A stretch of 64,000 nt of DNA from an uncultured Lachnospiraceae bacterium (lineage in GTDB: Bacteria > Bacillota > Clostridia > Lachnospirales > Lachnospiraceae): assembly GCA_947626945.1 (NCBI GenBank), contig CANQUC010000002.1:1-64000 (forward strand), given 5' to 3'. Positions 41,646 through 50,705 of the stretch are shown here, piece after piece; within the stretch, counting starts at the first letter, position 1; each line of letters opens with the position of its first letter. A model generated the notes under the pieces. The model searched no databases. It was not told the DNA's origin and was given only the letters and a program-made list of their open reading frames with translations. Position numbers and translations under genes: made by a program.

Positions 41646-43451
41646 TTATTCTTCTGATCCGTCCCGGCTTTCATCTGACGAAGAGCCGCCGCTCTCCCCT
41701 GATTCAGAACCGTTCTCCCCGCCCGACGAGCCGTCAGGGCTTTCTGTGCTGTTTTCTTCCTGGCCACCCTGATCCACAGCAGAGGATTTTACGGAGTAGG
41801 TTCCGAAATGATAGCCTTCCGACTGGGCGCCTGTAATGAACTGATCCAGAATCTGGGCGTTGGTGCTGGATCTTGCGCTCATCAGATAGATGGCGCCGCC
41901 ATGGAGCTGCTTAAGCATGGTCTTCAGGGCGTCGTCCGGTTTGGGCTGATTTTCTTCCTCATAATCATTATAGGAAAAGCTCCAGAACACACTCTGATAA
42001 TCCAGATTGTTCACCATGGCAAGGGACTGCTCGGAAAATCTTCCGTTTGGATAACGGAACAGACACATCTGATAATTGAAGTGATCCAGCATATAGTCGT
42101 GAAGCTCTTTCACCTCTGTGCGCTGATCCTCCAGGCTCTGGGACACAATTCCGTCTTTGCTGTTGTACGCGCTGTGGTTGCCGATGATATGTCCCTCATC
42201 GATCATCCGCTGGATCAGCTGTTCATTGCTTTTGGCAAAGGGAAGCGTCACAAAGAACACTGCCGACAGATCCCGTTCTTTCAGCACATCCAGGATCTCT
42301 TCCGTATATCCCGCGCCGTATCCCTCGTCAAAGGTCAGGTACAGTTCGCCCTCTCCGTCGGGCACAATAAAGCTGGCCTGATAATCCCCGTACTTTTTCT
42401 GAAAATCCAGGGCTCCCACAGGGCGGTTGTTTTCATCCGTTTTGGAACCGGGCGCCCAGATCACCTCTTCATTGCTGAGGGACTCCACATCCTGGATCTT
42501 TTCGTTTTCCAGCACCATGCCTCTGGGCGGCTCTTCCTCTCCGTCATCGGTTGCCAGTTTTACAATGGCCTTGGCAACGGCCTTTGCGTAATCGTTCAGA
42601 TGCTCGTCCAACAGCTGGTTGTCCGTCTCATTTGTCATAAAACCCATTTCAATGAGACAGCTGGGCATGCCGGTGTCTCTGTTTACCTGATAATCCGAGT
42701 TTTCCGAACCCTGAGAGCCATACCGGACACCGCGGTTTTCGGAAATTCCCACGCTCTCCATGGCCGTCATGACAGCCTGTCCCAGTTCAAAGGAGCCGTC
42801 CGGATTTTCCCGGGCGGAGGTGGGCACAAAAATCTCAATTCCCTGGGGATCCGCGCTTGTATTGTCTTTATCGATGGCGTTGCGGTGGATGGACACAAAA
42901 TAGTCGGCCCCCGCCTGATTGGCAATCTGTCCTCTCTCGCCAAGAGAGATAAACGTATCGTCGCTTCTGGTCATGACCACCTGGGCTCCCAGCTGCTGCA
43001 GGGCCTGCTGGAGGGCAAGTCCCATGGAAAGGGCATCGTCCTTTTCCTGACGGCTGCCGTCGGTACTGTTTGTACCCGGATCATAGCCTCCGTGGCCGGG
43101 ATCCAGACAGATCACCAGATCCAGTGTGGGAACCGGATCTTCCTCCATGTGTACGGTGGAAATATCCGGCATTACTTCATAGCGCTGGGCCAGCACCGAC
43201 TCGGTCACGCTTTTTTTGCTGAAGCTGTTTACAATGGCCCTGATGCCCAGCCCTACGCCGACGCAGACCAAGATGGCGATCGCGGCCATCCCTGCCAATA
43301 TGCAGCACTTTACGATCTGCCTGATTTTTCTTTTTCTTCTGCGCAGTTCCATGATCTTTCGGCGCCGGGCCCGTTCATAGGCTTCCTGCGTCCGAAACTG
43401 ACTGCGCCTTGGCATGTCGTTCCTACCCATCCTTCTATTCCTCATTCGCAT
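41646..43451 (-). CDS. N-acetylmuramoyl-L-alanine amidase fused to a polysaccharide deacetylase-like domain
   Basis: 601 residues, anchored by one helix (about 46-74) after a very basic cytoplasmic tail. The amidase_3 domain spans about 111-301, with zinc ligands His120 (DPGHGG), Glu136 and His189 (SIHRNA) and catalytic Glu268 (IEMGF). A NodB/PdaA-like domain follows at about 369-553: TFDEGYG (Asp375), GNHSAYN (His426), FRYPNG (Arg466) and GAIYLMS. The second metal histidine is Asn430 and the usual C-terminal histidine is Ser525, so deacetylase activity is doubtful. A Ser/Glu/Gly-rich tail (560-601) ends it. The start could also be the ATG two codons on, at 43445. Confidence 0.9.
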   Translation of the reverse strand: MRMRNRRMGRNDMPRRSQFRTQEAYERARRRKIMELRRRKRKIRQIVKCCILAGMAAIAILVCVGVGLGIRAIVNSFSKKSVTESVLAQRYEVMPDISTVHMEEDPVPTLDLVICLDPGHGGYDPGTNSTDGSRQEKDDALSMGLALQQALQQLGAQVVMTRSDDTFISLGERGQIANQAGADYFVSIHRNAIDKDNTSADPQGIEIFVPTSARENPDGSFELGQAVMTAMESVGISENRGVRYGSQGSENSDYQVNRDTGMPSCLIEMGFMTNETDNQLLDEHLNDYAKAVAKAIVKLATDDGEEEPPRGMVLENEKIQDVESLSNEEVIWAPGSKTDENNRPVGALDFQKKYGDYQASFIVPDGEGELYLTFDEGYGAGYTEEILDVLKERDLSAVFFVTLPFAKSNEQLIQRMIDEGHIIGNHSAYNSKDGIVSQSLEDQRTEVKELHDYMLDHFNYQMCLFRYPNGRFSEQSLAMVNNLDYQSVFWSFSYNDYEEENQPKPDDALKTMLKQLHGGAIYLMSARSSTNAQILDQFITGAQSEGYHFGTYSVKSSAVDQGGQEENSTESPDGSSGGENGSESGESGGSSSDESRDGSEE

Positions 43452-43471
43452 ATTACTCCATAATTAAACAC

Positions 43472-43500
43472 AGTATAACGCGGTTTCATATTTTTTTCAA
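43472..43500 (-). promoter_or_regulatory. SigmaA-type promoter of the amidase/deacetylase gene
   Basis: Minus-strand TTGAAA, 17-nt spacer, TATACT; predicted start about 43465, only some 14 nt before the start codon, so the leader is very short with GGAG in it. Confidence 0.72.
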
Positions 43501-43560
43501 GTTTTTTTAACATCTCGGTAACATTTAGCCCTGTTTTTCCTTTTTTTCTTTCATTTTCTC

Positions 43561-43589
43561 TTGACCTTTCTCATACAAAATCATATTAT
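43561..43589 (+). promoter_or_regulatory. SigmaA-type promoter of nifJ
   Basis: TTGACC, 17-nt spacer, TATTAT, with a start point near 43596. The leader of about 64 nt carries a perfect palindrome at its 5' end and AAGGAGG before the ATG. Confidence 0.75.
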
Positions 43590-43598
43590 ATAGGTTAG

Positions 43599-43618
43599 GG
43601 AAATAACTGGTTATTTCC
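43599..43618. promoter_or_regulatory. Perfect inverted repeat at the nifJ transcription start
   Basis: GGAAATAAC-TG-GTTATTTCC, two 9-base arms with a 2-base centre, placed a few bases after the predicted start point. As DNA it is suited to bind a dimeric repressor; as RNA a 2-base loop would force the innermost pairs open, so any 5' hairpin would be shorter. Neither role is shown by sequence alone. Confidence 0.55.
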
Positions 43619-43659
43619 GTCATTTACCTACTAATTAAATTAAGGAGGACATAGTCAAA

Positions 43660-46600
43660 ATGGCAAGAAAAATGAAAACCATGGATGGTAATCATGCAGC
43701 CGCTCATGTATCCTACGCGTACACAGACGTTGCCGCCATCTATCCGATTACCCCTTCATCTGTCATGGCTGAGGCCGCAGACGAATGGGCAACACAGGGA
43801 AGAAAAAACATCTTTGGTCAGACCGTTCAGATTACGGAAATGCAATCTGAAGCCGGTGCTGCAGGTACCGTACACGGTTCCCTGTCTGCAGGTGCGCTGA
43901 CAACCACCTTTACCGCTTCCCAGGGTCTGCTTCTGATGATTCCCAACCTTTACAAAATCGCAGGCGAACTGCTTCCCGGCGTGTTCAACGTATCCGCCAG
44001 AACCATCGCCAGCCACGCGCTTTCCATCTTCGGAGACCACTCCGACGTGCTTGCGTGCCGTCAGACCGGCGCCGCAATGCTCTGCGAAGGCAGCGTTCAG
44101 GAGGTTATGGATCTGACACCCGTTGCGCACTGCGCGGCAATCAAGGGAAAGCTTCCTTTTATCAACTTCTTTGACGGTTTCCGTACTTCTCACGAAATCC
44201 AGAAGATTGAGACATGGGATTACGAAGATCTGAAAGATCTGGTGGATATGGACGCCATCGACGAATTCCGCCGCAACGCTCTCAATCCCAATCATCCCGT
44301 AGAGCGCGGTTCCGCACAGAATCCCGACGTATTCTTCCAGGCCCGTGAAGCATGCAACCCTTACTATGACGCGCTTCCCGGCATTGTACAGGAATACATG
44401 GACAAGATCAACGCCAAGATCGGCACTGATTACAAACTGTTCAACTACTATGGCGCTGCCGACGCAGAGCATGTGATCGTTGCAATGGGCTCCGTATGCG
44501 AGACCATCGACGAGACCATCGACTATCTGATGGCTTCCGGCGCAAAGGTTGGCGTTGTAAAAGTACATCTTTACAGACCTTTCTGCGGACAGGCTCTGGT
44601 GGACGCCATTCCGGAAACCGTAAAACATATTACCGTTATGGACAGAACCAAAGAGCCCGGCGCTCAGGGCGAGCCTCTGTATCTTGATGTAGTGGCTTCC
44701 CTGAAAGGTTCCAAGCTGGACGCTGTTCCCGTATTCTCCTGCCGCTATGGTCTTGCCTGCAAGGATACCACTCCCGCGCAGATCATTGCCATCTACAACA
44801 ACACAGAAAAGAAGATGTTCACCATCGGCATCGAAGACGATGTGACCCATCTTTCTCTGGAAGTAGGCGAGAATGTGGTGACCACTCCCGCTTCTACCAT
44901 CAACTGCAAATTCTGGGGCCTTGGCGCCGACGGTACTGTAGGAGCAAACAAAAACTCCATCAAGATCATTGGCGACAATACCGATATGTACGCGCAGGCC
45001 TATTTTGATTATGACTCCAAAAAATCCGGCGGTGTGACCATGTCCCATCTGCGTTTCGGCAAGGATCCCATCCGCTCCACCTACCTGATCACCCGCGCCA
45101 ATTTTGTGGCATGCCACAATCCCGCTTATGTACGCAAGTACAACATGGTTCAGGAGCTGGTGGACGGCGGTACGTTCCTGCTGAACTGTCCTTGGGATCT
45201 GGAAGGTCTTGAGACCCACCTTCCCGGACAGATGAAGAAATATATCGCGGATCACAACATCAAGCTCTACACCATCGACGGCATCAAGATCGGCAAAGAG
45301 ATCGGTCTGGGCGGACGTATCAACACCGTTCTTCAGTCCGCGTTCTTCAAGCTTGCCGACATCATTCCTACCGACAAGGCCATCGAGCTGATGAAAGCTG
45401 CCGCAAAGGCTACTTACGGCAGAAAGGGCGACAAGATCGTACAGATGAACTACGACGCCATCGACAGAGGCGCTCAGGACGTTCATCAGGTAGAGATCCC
45501 CGCAAGCTGGAAAGACGCCAAGGAAGAATCCCTGGCTGTTACCGTTGAGGGCGACAGCGACGCTGCCAAGTTCGTCAAGAACATTCAGATCCCCATCAAC
45601 GCTCAGCAGGGCAACAAGCTTCCCGTATCCGCGTTTTCCGAATACGCAGACGGCACAACTCCTTCCGGTACTTCCGCATATGAGAAGCGCGGCATCGCCG
45701 TAGATGTTCCCAACTGGAAACCGGAAAACTGTATTCAGTGTAACTTCTGTTCTTATGTATGTCCTCACGCGGTAGTACGTCCCGTTGCCATGACCGCCGA
45801 GGAGGCCGCCAAGGCTCCCGAAGGCATGAAGATGGCGGATATGACCGGTATGCCCGGCATGAAATTTGCCATGACCGTTTCCGCTCTTGACTGTACCGGA
45901 TGCGGTTCCTGCGCAAACGTATGTCCCGGCAAAAAAGGCGAGAAAGCCCTTGTTATGGAAAGCCTGGAAAAGAACGCGGATCAGCAGGCCGTGTTTGACT
46001 TCGGCCAGTCTCTTCCCAAGAAGCCTGAGGTTCTTGAGAAATTCAAAGAGAATACCGTTAAGGGCAGCCAGTTCAAGCAGCCGCTCCTTGAGTTCTCAGG
46101 CGCATGCGCAGGCTGCGGTGAGACTCCTTACGCCAAACTGGTAACTCAGCTGTTTGGAGACAGAATGTATATCGCAAACGCAACCGGATGTTCTTCCATC
46201 TGGGCCAACTCTTCACCTTCCACTCCTTATACTACTACACCGGAAGGCAAAGGACCCGCATGGTCCAATTCTCTGTTTGAGGATGCCGCGGAGTTTGGTT
46301 ACGGTATGTTCCTTGCTCAGCGGGCCCTTCGTGACAGCCTGAAGTCCAAGGTAACCGCTCTTGCCGAGAAGACGGACAAGGCTGATGTCAAGGCTGCCGC
46401 TGCGGAATATGTTGATACGTTCTCCTGCGGCGTAACAAACGGCCCCGCTACCGAGAAACTGGTTGCCGCTCTGGAAGCATGCGGATGCGACGACGCGAAA
46501 GCGATCCTGAAAGACAAAGATTTCCTGGCAAAGAAATCCCAGTGGATCTTCGGCGGAGACGGATGGGCTTACGATATCGGTTTCGGCGGCGTTGACCATG

Positions 46601-47199
46601 TACTGGCAAGCGGTCAGGATATCAACATCCTTGTATTTGATACCGAAGTTTACTCCAACACCGGCGGACAGTCCTCCAAGGCAACTCCTACCGGCGCAAC
46701 CGCACAGTTTGCCGCCGCAGGCAAGGAAGTCAAGAAGAAAGACCTTGCATCCATTGCCATGAGCTACGGCTATGTATACGTTGCACAGGTGGCCATGGGC
46801 GCTGATTACGCACAGACCGTCAAAGCCATCACAGAGGCCGAGGCTTATCCCGGACCTTCCATCGTGATCTGCTACGCTCCTTGTATCAACCACGGCATCA
46901 AGGTTGGTATGTCCAAGGCACAGACCGAGGAAAAGAACGCTGTAGCTGCCGGTTACTGGCATATGTTCCGTTACAATCCCATGCTTGCCCAGGAAGGCAA
47001 AGCTGCCTTTACGCTGGACAGCAAAGCTCCTACCGCGGACTACAAGGAATTCTTAAACGGCGAGGTTCGTTACAACGCTCTGGCAAGATTCAATCCCGAC
47101 AGAGCTGAAAAGCTGTTTGACAAGTCCGAGCAGTTTGCAAAGGAACGTTATGAGTATCTGAACAAGCTGATCGCCCTGTACGGCGGAGAAGCAAAATAA
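43660..47199 (+). CDS. nifJ: Pyruvate:ferredoxin (flavodoxin) oxidoreductase
   Basis: Single-chain enzyme, 1179 residues, oxidising pyruvate and CoA to acetyl-CoA and CO2 with reduction of ferredoxin. The pyruvate-binding N-terminal domain (YPITPSSVMAEAADEWA, about 29), the CoA domain, two ferredoxin 4Fe-4S motifs (CIQCNFCSYVCPHA near 690 and CTGCGSCANVCPGKKG near 747) and the TPP domain with its proximal cluster (GACAGCGETPY near 816; GDGWAYDIGFGG near 967) are all complete. AAGGAGG precedes the ATG. Codon choice is more uniform than in its neighbours, as in strongly expressed genes. Its own promoter and terminator make it monocistronic. Confidence 0.98.
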   Translation: MARKMKTMDGNHAAAHVSYAYTDVAAIYPITPSSVMAEAADEWATQGRKNIFGQTVQITEMQSEAGAAGTVHGSLSAGALTTTFTASQGLLLMIPNLYKIAGELLPGVFNVSARTIASHALSIFGDHSDVLACRQTGAAMLCEGSVQEVMDLTPVAHCAAIKGKLPFINFFDGFRTSHEIQKIETWDYEDLKDLVDMDAIDEFRRNALNPNHPVERGSAQNPDVFFQAREACNPYYDALPGIVQEYMDKINAKIGTDYKLFNYYGAADAEHVIVAMGSVCETIDETIDYLMASGAKVGVVKVHLYRPFCGQALVDAIPETVKHITVMDRTKEPGAQGEPLYLDVVASLKGSKLDAVPVFSCRYGLACKDTTPAQIIAIYNNTEKKMFTIGIEDDVTHLSLEVGENVVTTPASTINCKFWGLGADGTVGANKNSIKIIGDNTDMYAQAYFDYDSKKSGGVTMSHLRFGKDPIRSTYLITRANFVACHNPAYVRKYNMVQELVDGGTFLLNCPWDLEGLETHLPGQMKKYIADHNIKLYTIDGIKIGKEIGLGGRINTVLQSAFFKLADIIPTDKAIELMKAAAKATYGRKGDKIVQMNYDAIDRGAQDVHQVEIPASWKDAKEESLAVTVEGDSDAAKFVKNIQIPINAQQGNKLPVSAFSEYADGTTPSGTSAYEKRGIAVDVPNWKPENCIQCNFCSYVCPHAVVRPVAMTAEEAAKAPEGMKMADMTGMPGMKFAMTVSALDCTGCGSCANVCPGKKGEKALVMESLEKNADQQAVFDFGQSLPKKPEVLEKFKENTVKGSQFKQPLLEFSGACAGCGETPYAKLVTQLFGDRMYIANATGCSSIWANSSPSTPYTTTPEGKGPAWSNSLFEDAAEFGYGMFLAQRALRDSLKSKVTALAEKTDKADVKAAAAEYVDTFSCGVTNGPATEKLVAALEACGCDDAKAILKDKDFLAKKSQWIFGGDGWAYDIGFGGVDHVLASGQDINILVFDTEVYSNTGGQSSKATPTGATAQFAAAGKEVKKKDLASIAMSYGYVYVAQVAMGADYAQTVKAITEAEAYPGPSIVICYAPCINHGIKVGMSKAQTEEKNAVAAGYWHMFRYNPMLAQEGKAAFTLDSKAPTADYKEFLNGEVRYNALARFNPDRAEKLFDKSEQFAKERYEYLNKLIALYGGEAK

Positions 47200-47213
47200 A
47201 TTGCAGAATCGCA

Positions 47214-47253
47214 AAAAAAGCCGGGTTCCAAAATTTGGAACCCGGTTTTTTTT
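47214..47253. terminator. Symmetrical terminator after nifJ
   Basis: An A-run, then CCGGGTTCCA, loop AAAT, TTGGAACCCGG and eight T residues. The perfect stem flanked by A and T runs can serve both nifJ and the convergent lipoprotein gene. Confidence 0.92.
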
Positions 47254-47291
47254 ACTGAAATATTTTTTTGTGAACTTTAAACATCCTGCTT

Positions 47292-48116
47292 TTACTGTGC
47301 CGCGGTTACGGAAGTAATATGGGGATTCACACCCTCATACCAGTAGAGGAATCCTTCCATATCGATCACATCGCCTACTTTTAAGTTCTTAACAGCGGCA
47401 TACACATCTGTTGTGTTGTCGCAAAGATAAGACTCAACCGTAAAGGTATAGGTCTGTCCGTTCAGGGAAACATTGAAATACAGATCGTTTCCGTCCTCTC
47501 CGGAGCCGTCATAGTTGTACAGGAACGCCACGTCATTGCCGGCAGCATCCTTGGAGGCTTCCACGGTCATGCCCTTGAAAGATACCTTTTCGTTCTGATG
47601 GTTGATCAGCTCGTCTGTGCCAAGCATTGCCGTAACGTCTTCCGGCTCTGCCACATAGCTTCCATCCAGGATCTCAAAGGTGGCGTCTGTGATTTCCACT
47701 TCGCCGGACCATTCGGATTTGTAACCGGTCACTCTGATCTTGGTTCCCTCTTCCAGCTTTGCGTAGTCTTCTTCTGAGCAGGCCATCTCATAGAGGAAAT
47801 AAGCGCCGTCCTCGCTCTGCGCGTATACAGTGGCCTTGTCTTCCCACCAGGACTGCTTTGCCTGTACATAAGTCTCTACAACCACCTTGGAATCCAGCGC
47901 CGCAGCTACATACTGCTCATGAGTCATAACGTCTCCGGACGCGGCATCCGCGGCATCCTCTGTCTGGCCGGCAGCTTCCTCCGTTGTGGTCGCTTCTGCC
48001 GTTGTTTCAGGCTCGTCCGCTTTGTCGCCGTCATCGCCGGCACATCCCGCCAGCACTACCATGCTCATTGCAAACACAAGCATCAAGGCAGTCAACACAT
48101 GTATTGTCTTTTTCAT
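47292..48116 (-). CDS. Secreted lipoprotein of unknown function
   Basis: 274 residues with a lipoprotein signal peptide; the lipobox VLAGC puts the modified cysteine at residue 25. A Thr/Glu/Ala/Asp-rich linker (about 28-62) follows, and then two similar small beta domains (about 75-155 and 165-270) with OB-fold-like patterns such as KIRVTGYKSEWSGEVEITDATFEI and KVGDVIDMEGFLYWYEG. No catalytic motif is recognised. It sits behind its own promoter next to a ugp-like importer. Anchored at the outer face of the membrane. Confidence 0.82.
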   Translation of the reverse strand: MKKTIHVLTALMLVFAMSMVVLAGCAGDDGDKADEPETTAEATTTEEAAGQTEDAADAASGDVMTHEQYVAAALDSKVVVETYVQAKQSWWEDKATVYAQSEDGAYFLYEMACSEEDYAKLEEGTKIRVTGYKSEWSGEVEITDATFEILDGSYVAEPEDVTAMLGTDELINHQNEKVSFKGMTVEASKDAAGNDVAFLYNYDGSGEDGNDLYFNVSLNGQTYTFTVESYLCDNTTDVYAAVKNLKVGDVIDMEGFLYWYEGVNPHITSVTAAQ

Positions 48117-48159
48117 TCTTGTCCTCCTTCTGTGAACAATCTTTTTTAATACAAAGCTT

Positions 48160-48187
48160 ATTATACACTATAATCTGAAGAAATCAA
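48160..48187 (-). promoter_or_regulatory. Promoter of the lipoprotein gene
   Basis: Minus-strand TTGATT, 16-nt spacer, TATAAT. The -35 box overlaps the last codons of the preceding solute-binding protein gene. Confidence 0.7.
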
Positions 48188-49803
48188 TGGAAATCTGCCG
48201 GTTCTTTCCTTTTTTTCTTTCTGACAGCGCCCATAATCACCGTAAGAAGAATCAGCGCCCACGCCGCGCCAATGGCGGACAGCAGGATCACAGAGGTAAG
48301 CGGCAGTTTTCCAAGATACCCCTTTCCGGCAGCTCCCTGGCTGACGCCGGTCTGATCCAGATGATAAAGGGCGGAGGTTTCATGATATAAATTTTCCAGA
48401 TAGGCATCGTCCACGGTCTGCTTTCTTCTGGTAGACTTTACCACATCCTCAATCAGGTACCCTGCCGCGTCCCGGAGAGATGCGGAGCCGTTGAACACCG
48501 GCGTCACAAAGGTATCTTCCGTATGCTTCATCAACAGCCTGGAAGCCTGTATTTTAATGGGATAATACAGTTCGTTGTCCTCTCCTGACCGGGAAAGATA
48601 GTCCTGGTAGCCTGGATTTTCCTGGGCTTTGGACGTTACCGGCACATAACCCTCTGTCTGGGCATACGCGATCTGCACCTGATCGGACAGCAGATACTGG
48701 GCAAACAGCCAGGAGGCCAGCACTTCCTGGGGGTCTTTCTTATTGAACAGGCAGATGGACGGTCCCTGAGAGATCATCTTGGGATGATCCGGATCAAACT
48801 GGGGAATTTCCATGATCGCCGTTTCAAATCTGACCAGCTTATCCGCGCTGATATCAATCAGCGGCGCGTCGCATCCCATCCATGTGGCGCCCGCGGTGGA
48901 ATCAATGGCAAAAATGCACTGCCCCGCGTTCAGAAAGTTTGCGGGATAGCTGGAGATCTTAAAGGTAGAAAAAGCCCCGGTCTTCGCGTGACCGGCAATT
49001 TCAGAAAGCAGCTCCCTGGTAGTATCGTTGAAGATCTGAATGTCTCCGTTCTGATCGGAATAGCCCGCCTCTTTCTGCCGGAGCATCTGGATCATCATGT
49101 TGTCGGTAGACTTATAGATGAATGGAATCATCACCTTCTGGCCGTTGACCTTGTAGGTTCCGTCCGGATTCTTTTTTGTTGCCGCCTCCGAAACCTCCCA
49201 TATAAAATCCCAGGTCAGCGTCTCCGGCAGGGTGTATCCCAGCTTTTCCACATAGGTTTTATTGATATAACAGGCCTCTGTGGAGCGCATATAGGGAATG
49301 GCGTAATGAACGCCCTGAATTTTACATTCTTCCAAGAACTGCGGAATGATCTCCTCCGCCTTTGGCGAGTCAAACCGAAGATCGCTTCCTCCAAGGCCAT
49401 ACTGTTCATCCGCAAACAGCGGATCCAGAGGAACCACGCTGTTGTCTCCGGTAAGATAGGTGGCGATATGATCCGGGTAGGTAATACACACATTTGGGGT
49501 GGTATTGGTGGCAATATTGGTGATCACATCGTTGTAGATCCGGCCGTAATCGGTATACAGACGCATGGTCACATGAATATTGGGATACAGCTTCTGAAAA
49601 TCGGCAATGGCTTTCTCATAAATGTTGGTCTGGGTCTTATTGGTATCATTTTTGGCCCAAAAGGTGATCTCATAAGATTTCGTCTCATCAAATGTCTCCG
49701 GGATCTGAAACCGGGCCTGTTCTTTCGCGCCGTGACAGCCGTACAGAGACAGGGATCCCGCGCAGAGCAAAAGAAGCCACAGCTTTTTCCACATGCCTTT
49801 CAT
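48184..49803 (-). CDS. ABC transporter solute-binding protein with lipobox and C-terminal membrane helix
   Basis: Family 1 extracellular solute-binding protein (UgpB/MalE-like), 539 residues. The lipobox LYGC gives a lipidated Cys at about residue 21. The binding lobes carry YEITFWAKNDTNKTQ, FQKLYPNIHVTM, YAIPYMRSTEACYINK and SQGPSICLFNKKDPQEVLASW. Unusually, residues about 504-525 form a hydrophobic helix followed by RKKKRK, so the C-terminus is probably anchored as well. Start at 49803 overlaps the permease stop (ATGA), with GGAGG 9 nt before it; the long upstream open frame lies in the permease gene. The ligand is unknown. Confidence 0.88.
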   Translation of the reverse strand: MKGMWKKLWLLLLCAGSLSLYGCHGAKEQARFQIPETFDETKSYEITFWAKNDTNKTQTNIYEKAIADFQKLYPNIHVTMRLYTDYGRIYNDVITNIATNTTPNVCITYPDHIATYLTGDNSVVPLDPLFADEQYGLGGSDLRFDSPKAEEIIPQFLEECKIQGVHYAIPYMRSTEACYINKTYVEKLGYTLPETLTWDFIWEVSEAATKKNPDGTYKVNGQKVMIPFIYKSTDNMMIQMLRQKEAGYSDQNGDIQIFNDTTRELLSEIAGHAKTGAFSTFKISSYPANFLNAGQCIFAIDSTAGATWMGCDAPLIDISADKLVRFETAIMEIPQFDPDHPKMISQGPSICLFNKKDPQEVLASWLFAQYLLSDQVQIAYAQTEGYVPVTSKAQENPGYQDYLSRSGEDNELYYPIKIQASRLLMKHTEDTFVTPVFNGSASLRDAAGYLIEDVVKSTRRKQTVDDAYLENLYHETSALYHLDQTGVSQGAAGKGYLGKLPLTSVILLSAIGAAWALILLTVIMGAVRKKKRKEPADFH

Positions 49804-50675
49804 CCTTTTGTCCCTCCTCTTGATACCCCTGCCATAATGGTCTTGCGGAAAACAAGAAACAAAATGATCAAAGGTACTGAGATCACCACCACCGCCGCCA
49901 TCATAGCGGGAATGTTTTCCCTGCCAAAGCCGTTTTCCCGGATGGACTGGATCCCGTTGGATACCAGATAATACAGCTCGTTGTCCGTGACCAGCCTGGG
50001 CCAGACGTAGGAATTCCAGCACTCAATGGCCTTTAAAATGGTAATGGTCACAATGGTGGGCTTGCAGATGGGGATCATCACTTTCCAGAGAAATTTCAGA
50101 TCCGAAGTACCGTCCACCTTTGCCGCGTAATACAGCTGATCCGGCACCTGTTCAAAATTTTCTTTCAGCAGGTAGATATAAAATACCGAGGTGACCGACG
50201 GCAGGATCAGACCTGTAAAGGTGTTCCGCAGATCCAGGCTGGTGACGGTCACATAGTTGGTAATGATCACCAGTTCGCTGGGAATCATCATGAGAGAAAG
50301 AAACAACAAAAACACCAGGTTTTTCCCTCTGAAATTCAGCCGCGCAAAGGCATAGGCCGCAAGCACCGTCACCACCAGCATGATCCCTGTGGTAATCAGC
50401 GTAAAAATCACCGTATTCAAAAAATATCTTGCAAGGGGCACTGTGGTAAACGCGTCCACATAATTCTGAATGGTGGGACTCAGCGTAAACAGCTTGGGGA
50501 TAAATTCCGAATTGTAGGTACCGTAGCTTTTTACCGAGGTCAGGATCATCCAGTAAAAGGGAAACAACACCACCAGCGCCCATAGGGTCAAAAGCAGATA
50601 GATGATGCCTTTTCCCACTGTTTTCTTTATGTCCCCGGGCTTTTTTTCTTTTTTCAGATCCGTTTTCTGATTCAT
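49800..50675 (-). CDS. ABC transporter permease (UgpE/MalG-type)
   Basis: Inner-membrane permease, 291 residues with six helices. The cytoplasmic EAA loop reads YYAAKVDGTSDLKFLWKVMIPICKPT (quoted only in part: AAKVDGTSDLKFLW), the site that docks to the ATPase. The start at 50675 is preferred to the ATG at 50684 because AAAGGA lies 8 nt before the former and directly abuts the latter. It is the second permease of the importer and overlaps the binding-protein gene by four bases. Confidence 0.92.
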   Translation of the reverse strand: MNQKTDLKKEKKPGDIKKTVGKGIIYLLLTLWALVVLFPFYWMILTSVKSYGTYNSEFIPKLFTLSPTIQNYVDAFTTVPLARYFLNTVIFTLITTGIMLVVTVLAAYAFARLNFRGKNLVFLLFLSLMMIPSELVIITNYVTVTSLDLRNTFTGLILPSVTSVFYIYLLKENFEQVPDQLYYAAKVDGTSDLKFLWKVMIPICKPTIVTITILKAIECWNSYVWPRLVTDNELYYLVSNGIQSIRENGFGRENIPAMMAAVVVISVPLIILFLVFRKTIMAGVSRGGTKG

Positions 50676-50705
50676 ATCACACATCCTTTACAATACACCT
50701 GCCTG

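Noticed and set aside
41808..43463. A 551-codon plus-strand frame antisense to the amidase/deacetylase
   Set aside because: Same cause; the amidase and deacetylase motifs are on the minus strand.
43756..45768. A 670-codon minus-strand frame antisense to nifJ
   Set aside because: Expected in a long gene with strong codon bias; nifJ is intact and this frame shows no recognisable domain.
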